From: Mytilus galloprovincialis
Lineage: Eukaryota; Mollusca; Bivalvia; Mytilida; Mytilidae
Direction: 5' to 3'
Assembly: GCF_965363235.1 (NCBI RefSeq)
Contig: NC_134841.1
Location: 54,147,078-54,211,077, forward strand
DNA length: 64,000 bases
How positions within the stretch are numbered: position 1 is the stretch's first letter; every line of letters begins with the position of its first letter. Below are positions 11,996 to 23,564 of this stretch, one piece after another. The notes under the pieces were generated by a model, which saw only the letters and a list, made by a program, of their open reading frames with translations, ran no database searches and was not told the origin of the DNA. The translations under genes and the position numbers were made by a program.

Positions 11996-13364
11996 AAAAA
12001 AACCAGGGCTTTCCCTTGAAACGGAAGTAGTAGGCTAAATTAAAATTAAAGGGGGGTGTCACATGTGTTCGGCAAAGCCAGATGCCCGTACAGCTTGGTG
12101 CTTTGTGGCAGGGGTCTGGCATAAATAGAGCAAAATCCTGCATTCTCGCAATCTCCTGGCTGCTAATTTCATCTTTCAAATGACCATTTTTTATGTATGA
12201 AATTAAAGTAAAAAAAGTTTTTTTGTGTAATGGTCAGTTCTTTATTTTATTTACCTTATGCTTAAAATTTATTTGCATACAACTATGTACATTTTGTTAC
12301 CCCCCTTTTTTCTCGAAAGACTGTTACATACAATTATTTCTCAAGCATTGACAGAAAATTAAAATATCCTCTGATTTTCTTCTTTTTTTTGTAAACTGTT
12401 CAATAAGAAGGATACATATATCAATTGAAAATGTTATTTATTTGTGGTCGAGTCAATAATGTTTTACTTTTGTTTCTGACCTTGATTCTCTGAACACCAC
12501 GTGGGCTTTGAAAAATGAACTTCAAAAGGTACTGTTTTCCAGATTCTGAACAACATGATATTATTTGACTGATATATTATTTCATAACATACTATTGTCA
12601 TCTTATCTGATTGTCTTTACTTTCTTAAAAGCAAAAACCGACGAGTTAATGACCATCAAAACGTTTCTTTTGTTATCGTTCAATGACAATCGGAATGTCT
12701 CTCTTGTTATTCTTGAAAAGAAACGATGCATTCAGACTTTTAAAAGATGACCAATCAGTGACCTGAATTCCCATGAACTATATCTAGCCCAAGGTAAACT
12801 CTGAATTTTCATCCTTGTTTTTGTGACAGCCACTTTGCAACAAAATGTCTCGACTGCCTGTAATCATTTAAAAAAGATATTTTATTTTTTTTGAATTTAC
12901 ATTTTTGTCAGTGAAGTAGCAAATGGCAGAACACTTTCACTACTGAATTTTTTTTTCATGGGATTCCCTGGCCCAAATTCATTTGCACGAGCTGTTTGTC
13001 TGACTGGAATTAATTTGACATGTGCTACAACAAAAAGGATTTAATATTTGAATATTTTTTTATTTCTAGAATTTTTGTTAATCATGAATAAATCATACAA
13101 AGAAATGAACTAGCACAAGGACATGGTTTTCTCAATTTTCAATGTTATAAACCCTTAATTTTGGCCCAAAAGTCAATGTTAGAAACCCTTAATTTTTGCC
13201 AAAACATCAAAAGGTTGAAAGATCTGCAATTTCAATTACACATGTGGACACAAACATGATGGTAGTCTCACATATCAAGAATCAGGTCAAAATCTGGAGA
13301 CATATATAAAAAGAGTCCGTACAATTGTGATTTTCAACAATTTTCAAAAGTTGTAAACCCAAAA
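11996..13364. other. No gene recognised
   Basis: AT-rich intergenic sequence. Open frames here are short (61-63 codons) and lack motifs. From about 13130 onward it grades into a dispersed repeat with CAATTTTCAAAAGTTGTAAACCC. Confidence 0.5.
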
Positions 13365-13474
13365 TTTTTTGGGACATTTTATTTTTATATATTTTTTTAA
13401 ATTATTTTTTTTCAATTTTGTTTTCATATTATTTTTTGTTATTTTATCACTTTTTTTTAACAGAGCTCTAGGTA

Positions 13475-14690
13475 AAACTAGATGTGCCAAAGAGACACTA
13501 ATGGCCCCGTCCCAAAAAGTTGAAAAATCTGCAATTTCAATATAAACACATGTGGAGACAAACATGATGGTAGTCTCACATATCAAAAATCAGCTCAAAA
13601 TCACATATCAAAAATCAACTCAAAATCTGGAGGGGAATAGAGAAAAATTCTGTATAACTGATTTTCAAAAATTTATCAAAGTCCAAAGCTCTTAATTTCA
13701 GCAAAAATAAGCGGAGTGGAACAAAACTTAAGCTTGCCCTATAACTCATCATGGTTAACTCACATACCAAACAGCAGCCCAATATCTGAAAGCCGTAAGA
13801 AAAAAATGTCTGTATAACTGTGATTTTCAACAATTTCTCAAAGTCCAAAGCTTGTAATTTCGGCAAAAATTAGTGGAGCAGAACGAAACTTAAACTTGAT
13901 CTGTAACTCATCATGGTTAACTCGCATACCAACAAGAATGTGTCCCCAGTACACGAATGCCCCACTCGCACTATCATTTTCTATGTTCAGTGGACCGTGA
14001 AATTGGGGTAAACCCTCTAATTTGGCATTAAAATTAAAAAGATCATATCATAGGGAACATGTAGTACTAAGTTTGAAGTGGATTGGACTTCAACTTCATC
14101 AAAAACTACCTTGACCAAAAACTTTAACCTGAAGCGGGACAGACGGACGGTACGACTAACGGACGAACGGACGCACAGACCAGAAAACATAATGCCCCTC
14201 TACTATCGTAGGTGGGGCATAAAAATCAGCCCAATATCTGAAAGCGTTAAGAAAAAAGTCTGTATAACTGATTTTCAACAATTTCTCAAAGTCCAAAGCC
14301 TGTAATTTCGGCAAAAATTAGTAGAGCAGAACGAAACTTGAACTTGATCTGTAACTCATCATTGTAAACTCACTTACCAAAAATCAGCACAATATCTGAA
14401 GGCGTTTAGAAAAAAACTCAGAATAATGGTTTGTTGCCGAATGACGGAATGACAGAATTACAAAAAGATGGAATTTCTGAACTTTGGACAAGGGTAAAAC
14501 TATATGGCACCGACAACTTCGTTGCGGGGCCATAAAAAGTCTGTATAACTGTGATTTTCAACAATTTATCAAAGTCCATAGCCCCAATTTCGGCATAATT
14601 TAGCCAAGCAAAACAAAACTTAACCTTGGTCTGTATAACTGATTTTCAACAATTTATTACGTCCAAAGCCCGTAATTTCGTCAACTATAT
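13475..14690. repeat. Repeat M3 copies around an M2 insertion
   Basis: Several diverged ~160-bp units share GTATAACTGATTTTCAACAA, TCAAAGTCCAAAGC and GTAACTCATCATGGTTAACTC. The block opens with AAACTAGATGTGCCAAAGAG. It is split by an M2 copy at 13931-14225, after which the unit resumes with ATCAGCCCAATATCTGAAAG. Another M3 copy is at 26053-26420. Confidence 0.75.
13931..14225 (+). repeat. Dispersed repeat M2 (inserted in M3)
   Basis: A ~295-bp element starting ACAAGAATGTGTCCCCAGTA. It ends in an ACGGACGG-rich tract, AACATAATGCCCCTCTACTA and GGTGGGGCATAAAAA. The flanking M3 sequence continues across it. It is non-coding and is either a SINE or a MITE; I could not place Pol III boxes. Confidence 0.85.
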
Positions 14691-15070
14691 GAAGCTTTCT
14701 AATAAATAAAAGCAAATGTAGACAAAAAGTGATTAAATCCATGAAATTTCCAATGAATGTGATCTAGTCATGGGGGTCGTATAATATACAAAAAAAATAT
14801 TAAACCTAAACGAATATGACGACTATGATGTATAAGACTACATAAAATTATCTGTTTTATGGAAAGCTACATCAGGGAGCTGATAGTGTGTAATAACATT
14901 TTGAAGCTGTAGAATTGGATAGAATTTGTGTTATTTTCAGTTTATTATGCTGCGTTAAATAAGATTCATATCAAATTAATTTTCAAATTGAGTGAGGACA
15001 ATGGAAACTATTATATTTTTCTGTTTATATTATTGGGCTATTTAATGGTCAGGTTTGTCAAAAAGTAAAT

Positions 15071-15340
15071 AACAAGAATGTGTCCTCAGTACACGGATGC
15101 CCCATCCCCACTATCTTTTTCTATGTTCAGTGGACTGTGAAAATGGGAGAAAATCTAATTTGGTATTAAAATAAGATAGATCATATCATAGGGAACATGT
15201 GTACTAAATTTCAAGTTGATTGGACTTCAACTCCATCAAACTACCTCTACCAAAATCTTTAACCTGTGGGACAGACAGACAAACGGACAGAACGAAAAAA
15301 CAGACCAGAAAACATAATGCCCATAATGGGACATAAAAAT
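15071..15340 (+). repeat. Dispersed repeat M2
   Basis: Starts AACAAGAATGTGTCCTCAGT and ends CCATAATGGGACATAAAAAT. Same family as 13931-14225, with small internal deletions. Confidence 0.85.
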
Positions 15341-16019
15341 TACTTGAGTGAGGTTGTTATACTATAACCACTGTTACCAGTCTATTGATCAATCTTTTAC
15401 ATCCAGCAGCAAGTGTTACTAACATATAAGCCTATATATTAATTAATGTGGTAAGGAGATATCTGCTTACATGTACTAGTCCAATCAACAGTGTAAATTT
15501 AAGAAGCTGACTTACAAGGTAACAGTCACAAGTCCCTAATCTGGTCCCATTATTCCAACTCCAATTTGATCAGTCTTTTCTCTTACTCCTTAGTCCTATA
15601 TGCTTTGCTTCTGAGAGAAGCAGCAATTTAAATACCATTTGAAGTCTCTTTTTGTACACACAAGAGATGTTTCCCAGTGTCAAAAATGGTTGTTTATATT
15701 AGCAATGCAAATTGTGATATAAATTAAGGCACTGCCGCATTGATCATTCATCTTTTGTGTTTGTGCGCAACATGAGGGGGAATAATTATATTATGTTCCT
15801 TATAATTTTCAAAACCAAAAAACTAAACCCCTATTGTTTTCAAAAACATACAGGAAAAGTATTATTTAACAATAATAAATGATACCACCTTCAGTAGCAG
15901 AAGAAACAAACAAACACCTTATAATGTTTTACTTTGGAAAAAAAATCACTTCCCTTCTAAATCACATTTTTTTCCCACTTCCCTTTTTTGACAATGTTTT
16001 CTTAAAAAAAAAAAAAAAC
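15341..16019. other. No gene recognised
   Basis: AT-rich sequence with a poly-A tract at about 16004-16018 abutting the next repeat. Nothing else is supported. Confidence 0.5.
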
Positions 16020-16830
16020 AAGTGAAACTGCGAGCTACTGCTCACTGATGATACCCCCGCCGCAAGTGGATAATATTAATAGTGTAAAAATATGCAAGTG
16101 TTCGGTAAACAGGAAGTTGTCGAGTGATGAATCTGAAAACGCATCACACGGTATAGCTGACTTATAAAAATCCTGAAACCAAATTTCAGAAATCCTTGTA
16201 TTGTAGTTCCTGAGAAAAATGTGACGAAAATTTTTAACTTGGTTATCATGTGTAAAATCATACAAGTGTTCGGTAAACAGGAAGTTGTCGAGTGATGAAT
16301 CTGAAAACGCATCACACGGTATAGCTGACTTATATAAATCCTGAAACCAAATTTCAGAAATCCTTGTGTTGTAGTTCCTGAGAAAAATGTGACGAAAATT
16401 TTCAACTTGGTTATCATCTGTAAAATCATACAAGTGTTCGGTAAACAGGAAGTTGTCGAGTGATGAATCTGAAAACGCATCACACGGTATAGCTGACTTA
16501 TATAAATCCTGAAACCAAATTTCAGAAATCCTTGTATTGTAGTTCCTGAGAAAAATGTGACGAAAATTTTCAACTTGGCTATCATGTGTAAAATCAGACA
16601 AGTGTTCGGTAAACAGGAAGTTGTCAAGTGATGAATATGAAAACGCATCACACGGTATGGCTGACATATTTAAATGTTGATACCAAATTACAGAAAGGGT
16701 GGATGTGTAGTTCCTGAGAAAAATGTGACGAAAGTTTCATGGGACGGACTGACTGACGGACTGACTGATGGACGGACAGACAGAGGTAAAACAGTATACC
16801 CCCCCCTTTTTTAAAGCGGAGGTATAAAAA
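16020..16830. repeat. Dispersed element with 168-bp tandem core
   Basis: A 168-bp unit starting CAAGTGTTCGGTAAACAGGA repeats at 16095, 16263, 16431 and 16599. The copies are nearly identical. Because 168 is divisible by three, two overlapping - strand frames stay open for about 190-210 codons across the array; they encode the same ~56 residues repeatedly and are probably not a protein. The element opens ACTGCGAGCTACTGCTCACT and ends with a CTGACGGACTGACTGATGG tract, a C-run and AGCGGAGGTATAAAAA. Confidence 0.9.
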
Positions 16831-17604
16831 GAGAAAAACAATTTGTTAAATAAAAAAAATCATCTTGGCATCTCATTTTTTTTTCTGTCAACAGACACGA
16901 TCGACAGAATTTGTTTTTCATAAGAACTTTCAAAATTTTTGTATGCTGAACCTTTAAAATCCTCTGTTACAAGACCAAATACATGATGGAGAATAATTTA
17001 TACTCGATTAAAATATGAATAAGATTGCAGAATATTGTCTCATCTTTCAAAACCACTTTATTTTTTCTGTTAAATAAATAAAGCTCTGAAATGTTACAAC
17101 ACGTGTTTTTATGAACCTCACTATTTATAGACTCAGCTGTAAATTTTGTCAATATCCAGTTCTATTTCAAATGAAAGTGAACTCCACCTTCATACTTCAA
17201 TAGTTTTTCAATGAAAAGAAATATAACCTGTAGCACCACAGACCCCCCAAGAGTGTATAAAACAATAGTAATAGACTCTTGATTCAATCGGTAATGAAAG
17301 GTTGACTGTCAGAGAGAAATAATAAATTTACAGTCGTGCACCTAATGACGACAATCAGTCTCCATTTCAGGTTGTTTTACAAATATCCAACTCACAACTC
17401 CAAAATAAACGTACATTCAATACTTTTGTACAAATTATATGATTTTCAATTTTCATGATAAAACAATGGTAAAACACATTGATTTAATTGGTTATGAAAG
17501 GTTTTTGTTTTTCAGGAGTTTTTTTTTCTCCACAATCTTTGAAAAAAACATATTTTGACACCTTTTTAGACCCAATAATAAAATATCGAATGCATTTGAG
17601 GTTT
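16831..17604. other. No gene recognised
   Basis: AT-rich intergenic sequence with only short frames. No repeat boundaries are clear. Confidence 0.5.
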
Positions 17605-17609
17605 GTAAT

Positions 17610-18809
17610 CAGGGGCGTAGCTAGAAAGAAATAATGTGCAAGCAACTTCTGCTGATCGGAGCAATTTTTGAGACCTTTTTATGCAGAAAAATGTTTTCTT
17701 TTCCGGTTTTCGGTCATAGGACGGTTAAAAGAGGAGCTATATGTAGATAGGACTTGTAAAAAATTTATGAATGTAAAACTATTAATAAATCTTCTGAATA
17801 GAGTAATACATAAACAACAAAATTGAGAATGGAAATGGGGAATGTGCCAAAGAGACAACAACCCAACCACAGAGCAGACAACAGCAGGAGGTCACCAACA
17901 GGTCTTCAATGCATCGAGAAATTCCCGCACCCGGAGGTGTCCTTCAGCTGGCCCCTAAACAAATATATACTAGTTCAGTGATAATGAACGCCATACTAAA
18001 CTCCAAATTGTACACAAGAAACTAAAAGTTAAAATAATACAAGACTAACAAAGGTCAGAGGCTCCTGACTTGGGACAGGCGCAAAAATGCGGCGGGGTTA
18101 AACATGTTTGTGAGATCTCAACCCTCCCCCTATACCTCTAGCCAATGCAGAAAAGTAAACGCATAATAATACGCACAATAAAATTCACATATTTGTGATA
18201 CAGAATTTACTCAAAATTGTCCAAAATCTGCTCTTCGGGTCTAGGCAGAAACAAACTTCTCTATTACTTTAATTGTCAATATTCACACTGAAATGCCGAT
18301 GAATATGCAGTAATGCTAGTAACAGTTGTCGTTCATTGTTGATCGTACATTGTTTTCAACATACGCAAAAAATAATGAGACTTTCCAATACTGTTTTGGC
18401 GTGTTTGCAGGGTGATTGGCTCTGGTAGTCTGTCGACCACATGGCCTCGGCATATTTTCAACGATATCGAAGGGTTCTGATAATTCTAATGCCGATTGGT
18501 ACATCTCATTCCAAACTGATGAACCGAAAACTGTAAAATGTGCTCCAAAAACTACATAGACAGAGTATTACAAATTCAAATCTTGTAAAAGATACAAGTT
18601 ACTGTCCAATTTTGTCATAATCTCCAATAACACTTTTATTTTGAAACCAAATGCCATTATTTAATGATATTTCATCAATTTAAAAAGTGACAACATAGGT
18701 GTTTCCTTTAACATTCAATCTATAAATTTTCATTTTGCCATTATTTTTTTTGCATGCCGAATCGATGTGCATGCAACTGCGTGTTAGCGTATAGGGAGCT
18801 ACGCGCCTG
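17610..18809 (-). mobile_element. hAT-like element, copy A (internally deleted)
   Basis: Termini are CAGGGGCGTAGCTAG at the left and the complement of CAGGCGCGTAGCTCCC at the right. The flanking direct repeat is GTAAT (17605-17609 and 18810-18814). On the - strand, 18316-18504 reads CGRQTTRANHPANTPKQYWK, then shortly NNVRSTMNDN. The latter resembles the C-terminal dimerisation region of hAT transposases (RSTM-x-x-x-RLSSLALL-x-HI). No catalytic DDE region remains. It shares its body with the reverse-oriented copy B at 42058-43174 and is itself interrupted by an M1 fragment. Confidence 0.8.
17823..18190 (-). repeat. Dispersed repeat M1 fragment nested in hAT copy A
   Basis: The segment from GAGAATGGAAATGGGGAATG to AACGCATAATAATACGCACA is absent from the aligned part of hAT copy B (around 42940-42960). 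That makes it a later insertion. AAATT at both ends may be a target duplication. The same family runs in the opposite orientation at about 31413-31839 plus 35406-35845. Confidence 0.8.
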
Positions 18810-18814
18810 GTAAT

Positions 18815-19086
18815 AACATCTATGAAGCAACTGGGCTAAGAAACAGTTCTAAATGTTATTTTTACTGTTTGCACTGTGACCATCTAAAGATAGAAATCAA
18901 TGTATCCTTAAGGGTACATTTGGCATGCGCACGAGGATACATTCCGAATGATCAAGGGCCATAACTCGATTATTAAAGTGACGCCACCAAATTCATCTTG
19001 ATCTGTATTTTGTGGTACATAAAAAACATTGTGTATAAGTTTCATAACATTTGGTTGAGGCATCTTAAGTCATAAAATTTACAAAC
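18815..19086. other. No exon recognised
   Basis: This holds a dispersed-repeat-like sequence (AAGGGCCATAACTCGATTAT). The next dynein exon, expected beyond AAA5, was not found here. Confidence 0.5.
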
Positions 19087-19361
19087 CTTATCTTTCTCAA
19101 AGAGAGATTTACAGATGTTACAGTACAAAGAATATGTAAAATGGTCATAGAGATGTTTCAGACGAACTTCCAAATTGTCTGATTTTTCAGCATTGTCAAT
19201 TGACAGCACAAAGATTTATAAACCATGTTAAAGAATATTGGTACATAGGTTCAATATTGGCCAAGTCTGCTATGGAGAAGAACTATGGAGAAGTGCACTG
19301 TAATCGGTGTGTAACCCCTACAGGCCTGGTCAATTTTCTTTCCAGTCTCTTCTGCAATCGC
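19087..19361 (-). pseudogene. Dynein exon H with two 2-bp deletions
   Basis: 275 bp where 279 (93 codons) would be expected; acceptor ATTTTGTAG, donor GTTTGT. The frame is lost before FFSIADLANIEPMYQYSLTW (near 19283) and again after FINLC (19206-19210). It is then restored to [20 protein letters not shown] and CKSLFEKDK. The two deletions total four bases, matching the length deficit. Confidence 0.88.
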
Positions 19362-19859
19362 CTACAAAATAAAACATACATAAAATAATTTTTCTGATAA
19401 TTGGAACTTTTAAGCTAACATTTTCTGCCTTTCTTCCTAATCAAAATTTTATGGGAATATGCTATAGATGTAAAAAAAAAAATCTTTTAGTCACTTGGAG
19501 ATATGACAGTATCAAACAAGTATTAAAAGCATATGAAAATATATTACAACTCTCTCATTTCTTATGTAATTGTGAACCCTACTGGTTCCTAATGAATGAT
19601 GAATGACCAAAGCTAATGCTTTATGTACAATACAGCTTAATAAGAATTACTTTTTCAACCTCAGGAATAAGCATTTGATTTTGAAACTTCAGGTTAATCA
19701 ACTTGATACACATTCAACGTGTTCTCTAAAAAAACATCATTTCAATTTCACTGTTTTGGAAGAATGAAAATAGAAGTTTTAAATTATTTTTTAAGTTCGG
19801 CAAGATCCAGATGTTCTCTTTGAAATTTTTAAATAATGAATGAAGTGTTAGGTACATAC

Positions 19860-19992
19860 CTGTTTCTCTGAAATTTCATTGGACAGAACTTTGGAGGATG
19901 ACAGTACTTTAATGGCTGTCTCATCTTCTAAAATGTTTCCTTCTGACAATGACAATCCTTCAAGAATTTTATCTTCAATCTCCTTCAGTTGT
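19860..19992 (-). pseudogene. Dynein exon G: strut region
   Basis: 133 bp, acceptor TCATTACAG, donor GTATGT. It reads QLKEIEDKILEGLSLSEGNI then LEDETAIKVLSSSKVLSNEI, very typical of the family. The frame is intact. Confidence 0.92.
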
Positions 19993-20520
19993 CTGTAATG
20001 AGGAATAATACAGTTAAGTTGAACGATTTCATAATTAATAATCACAATGTTGATTACAGTTTTAATAATCGTAATGGCTATTACAGTATATGTAACAATG
20101 GAGACCCTGGCGTGCCAGGGATCAAAAGACTTAATTGAGATCTATGTTTTTCCTATAGTAGTTCAAATAACCAGAATACACTGTTAACACAGATATGTCT
20201 GTGAGCACCAATCACAAACTTTAACAATGGTTGATGTTGTCAATGCCAAGCCAGTGCCAGACACTGCATACCTATGTCATTCTTTCTGAAACTTGCATTG
20301 AAGGAGAGACAAACACTACAAGCAGAGTTTATAAATTTATACCCTGCTCCTTTACATAATTTGTACAGATATGGCAATGGCTATGGTTTGCTATGCGAAC
20401 CCCAAAAAAACATTTAAGATTCTCCAATTTCCTTTGAAATTCAGGATCTCTTTCATATTAACTTTAGTTACCACATTTGATTTACATTTTGATACCATTT
20501 AATTATAGAGAACCTCTTAC

Positions 20521-20654
20521 CGTTTATTTTCAGCTCCCTGCAGAATAAGTGTATTTTTCTCTTCCTCCAGTTCTGGTCTTTCTCTGGCTACAACAATACC
20601 CAGTAACTGATCCTGTAAACCTTCAGGTGTAATCATGAAATTCAACAGGTTCAC
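20521..20654 (-). pseudogene. Dynein exon F: strut region
   Basis: 134 bp, acceptor TATTTCAG, donor GTAAGA. It reads VNLLNFMITPEGLQDQLLGI then VVARERPELEEEKNTLILQG. The frame is intact and ends in a split Arg codon. Confidence 0.92.
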
Positions 20655-20992
20655 CTGAAATAATAATCAGATGAAATCACTATTAGTCTATATGTATCCT
20701 TGCATTTCATTAAGATTTATTGTGACACTTAGAATAGGTTACATTATGATGTTTAATAGAACTATAAATTGTTGACAAAGATACATGCTAAAAAAAATTA
20801 TTCTTAAATGGTAGGCAAAGTTGAATTAACGTCTTCTTACCCAAGTTTCAACATATCTAATTATAGCCGATGGGAAAAAACTTTTGGCAACTAATATTAA
20901 TCCCTCTCCACTTTGCAGGTGAGAGTGCTGCCTTGTAGCAGCATTAGCCTGCTCTTTTTCGAAATCTACAAGGGTGTCTTTTACGTGTTTAC

Positions 20993-21052
20993 CTTGACTG
21001 AAGTTTCTGGTAAGTAGTGTGGATTCCCGAGTTTAGTTGTCATGTAGAACTT
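20993..21052 (-). repeat. Tandem copy of the 3' end of dynein exon E
   Basis: Sixty bases almost identical to 21061-21120, the terminal part of exon E, are followed by a second donor-like GTAAAC. The copy differs by a C/T change. Reading through the first donor meets a stop before the copy, so it cannot simply extend the exon. Confidence 0.9.
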
Positions 21053-21060
21053 ATTCTTAC

Positions 21061-21252
21061 CTTGACTGAAGTTTCTGGTAAGTAGTGTGGATTCCTGAGT
21101 TTAGTTGTCATGTAGAACTTGAAGTCTTGTGAGTACTCAATGGTGCTATCACCAAGCCTTATACGCATACTTCCACCCTGTTTAAATGTCTGTTTCAACA
21201 GCAAAGGTTCCAACAATGGATCCAATTCTTCACCTAAATTCTCCATTAAAAC
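21061..21252 (-). pseudogene. Dynein exon E: AAA5
   Basis: 192 bp (64 codons), acceptor AAAATAG, donor GTAAGA. It contains [20 protein letters not shown] and [20 protein letters not shown], both hallmark dynein strings. The open frame is intact. The last 60 bp plus the donor are duplicated immediately downstream (see 20993-21052). Confidence 0.92.
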
Positions 21253-21348
21253 CTATTTTTGGTTGCCTTTTTTTTATATTAATCTTTAAAAAATAGACCT
21301 TTCTTCAACTTTTCTATGAAATTGATGTGTTAAACAGAAAATACTTAC

Positions 21349-21502
21349 TGGAGTTCCAAACTGTATACAATTTTCTAATGTTCTGACGAAATCAGCATCA
21401 GACAATTTGACAACATGCAGATTGTTAGCCTTTTCCATGTTCTTTATCCATTTATTGGCCTGACCCTGGGGATCTATCATCAAAGGCTATCTTCTGGCAT
21501 TC
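21349..21502 (-). pseudogene. Dynein exon D with premature stop
   Basis: 154 bp continuing exon C in phase. The sixth codon is TAG where dyneins have Trp ([15 protein letters not shown]). It then reads normally through [20 protein letters not shown] to the donor GTAAGT. The stop is a single-base TGG-to-TAG change. Confidence 0.9.
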
Positions 21503-21721
21503 CTATTATAAAAAAAATGTACGAGTGTTAATATCTGTCCAGGTTTTATACTATATAACATCCAATTCAATTACATTTAAATCTATTTCTAAGAATTTCC
21601 ATAATGGTAAAAAAATCTTCGGTCATGGCTTACAAAACAATTGTACTTTCCTTTCATTATATTTTTGACTGGCTGGTGTATAGCTCAAGTTGACTTCAAA
21701 TGTGGGTTAAATATAATTTAA

Positions 21722-22027
21722 AACAAGAATGTGTCCCCAGTACACGGATGCCCCATCCGCACTACCATTTTCTATGTTCAGTGGACCGTGAAAATGGAGT
21801 AAAATCTCTTATTTGACATTAAAATTAGAAAGACCATAACATAAAGAACATGTGTTCTAAGTTTCAAGTTGATTGGAATTCAACTTCATCAAAAACTACC
21901 TCGATCAAAAACTTTAACCTGAAGCGGGACAGACGGACAAACAGAGGGAAGGATGGAAAGACTGACGGACGAACAAACGAACGGACCCACCGACCAGAAA
22001 ACATAATGCCCATAAATGGGGCATAAA
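21722..22027 (+). repeat. Dispersed repeat M2 in dynein intron
   Basis: Starts ACAAGAATGTGTCCCCAGTA and ends AATGGGGCATAAAAA, with an ACGGACGAACAAACGAACGG tract. It lies between exons C and D in antisense orientation to the dynein fragment. Confidence 0.85.
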
Positions 22028-22291
22028 AACATTGAGGTTTTGGTGATAATTTTCACTTGACATTTTCTGTTTCACACAATGGTATTACAGTGTAACCTTT
22101 ATAATCTGACAAACTTGAGGACCAGAAAAAAATTGGGAATTAAGCAGGGTGCAGGAATATTCATTTTTTTCTGCAAGGCTAGGCATATTTTGGGTCCATG
22201 AAAATGTTTCGGTTAATGCAGGATGTTGGAATACTCAGGTGTCTGATTAGGCATGTTACACTGTATTCTAAAACAAACTGTTTTTGCTTAC

Positions 22292-22455
22292 GAGAGAATG
22301 ATGCCGTTTTCTACAGAGAAGTTGTCAGTTGGTAATCCAAAAATATTCCAAGCTCTAATTTTAACAGGTTCTCCTAAACTGGACACTAGTGAGAATTCAT
22401 CAGAACATGGAATTCCTTGTTTCCTCACATCATTCAACCATGTCTGTACTTGATC
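22292..22455 (-). pseudogene. Dynein exon C: AAA5
   Basis: 164 bp, acceptor TTTTTACAG, donor GTAAGC. It contains WLNDVRKQGIPCSDEFSLVS and GLPTDNFSVENGIIL, the conserved GLP-T-D-x-F-S-x-x-NGI block. The frame is intact and ends two bases into the next codon. Confidence 0.92.
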
Positions 22456-23084
22456 CTGTAAAAACACACGATGGTCAGTAAAAAAATATGCAGATTATAT
22501 TTCACATGTTTCTATAAAATATTTCAAATGTATTATTTCACTGAACCTTTAATAATTTCCACTTAATTTATTAATAGTTTCCACTGTAAACTTATTCATT
22601 TTCATAGATGGGAGAAATTGTATTTTATTTTGCTAAAGTTTCCATAAAAGACTAAGAAATTCATACTGTGTTGAACAACTTAATTTGTGGTTTTCCATTA
22701 CTGAGAAAATAATGAATCGACAGTATTATATAATACAAAAAAATGAATGTTGTATAAAAACTATTTTTTCATTAACAAAACAATCAATGCATAAGCCTGA
22801 AGGAAAGACCCATACATTATATCCTAATCCCAAGAACATAGTGCATGATTATGGTCATTTTTGATACTTTTATTTAGGTTCAATATAGCTGAACTTTACA
22901 AGACATTTTGATTAGGATAATTTAGTTAGCTTATGTTAACTTTTTGCATTTTTTAAGTCAGTTTACAATTTATTTATGATAAAAAGTTAACCTTGATTTG
23001 TGTTTTGTTAAATAACATATTTTTTGCAGATTTGCTTGCTGTAATAATATTGAAGTTAACATTATTGTCAACTGATAGTTTTAC

Positions 23085-23199
23085 CTGTCTGTAAGCAGAT
23101 GTGAAAGCTCCAAGGTAAGCAACAGTTCCACTAGATACTAAGATATCTCCAGTTAAATTAGTATACCTTGTAGCCAACATGCTAGCAGCTGCTCCCCAT
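23085..23199 (-). pseudogene. Dynein exon B: start of AAA5
   Basis: 115 bp that join exon A in phase (split Arg codon). It reads RWGAAASMLATRYTNLTGDI then LVSSGTVAYLGAFTSAYRQ, the segment that follows the stalk in axonemal dyneins. The donor is GTAAAA. This exon is intact. Confidence 0.92.
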
Positions 23200-23564
23200 C
23201 TAAAATCATATAACAAATTCATCAGTCAAATTCTTACAAAAATAATTAAAATCTCAATTCAATTAAAACTATCAATATATCACTCAAATCCTTAAAATTA
23301 ATTTTTAAAAAACTTCGCCCAAATAAATAACATTTGTTTTAAATATAAATCTTTATATGTCTGTCTTTCATTAAAAGTGCAGAATCTTTGAAATTTTGAA
23401 AAAAAGGTATTTTTGTCCCCCCTACAACTTGTTTGGCTATTGTCAACATAAAGAGAATGTATATAGTATTTATAAAAAAATGAAATGCCATAGTTGTTAG
23501 TAGTGGTACTGTATATAGTATGCTATCATCTGGATAATGACAAGTGTAAATTGTGGAGAAATAA

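Noticed and set aside
16035..16667. 210-codon and 191-codon - strand frames
   Set aside because: They are two phases of the same 168-bp tandem repeat and encode a repeated ~56-residue unit with no domain.
19200..19388. 62-codon + strand frame
   Set aside because: It is antisense to dynein exon H.
22253..22453. 66-codon + strand frame
   Set aside because: It is antisense to dynein exon C.
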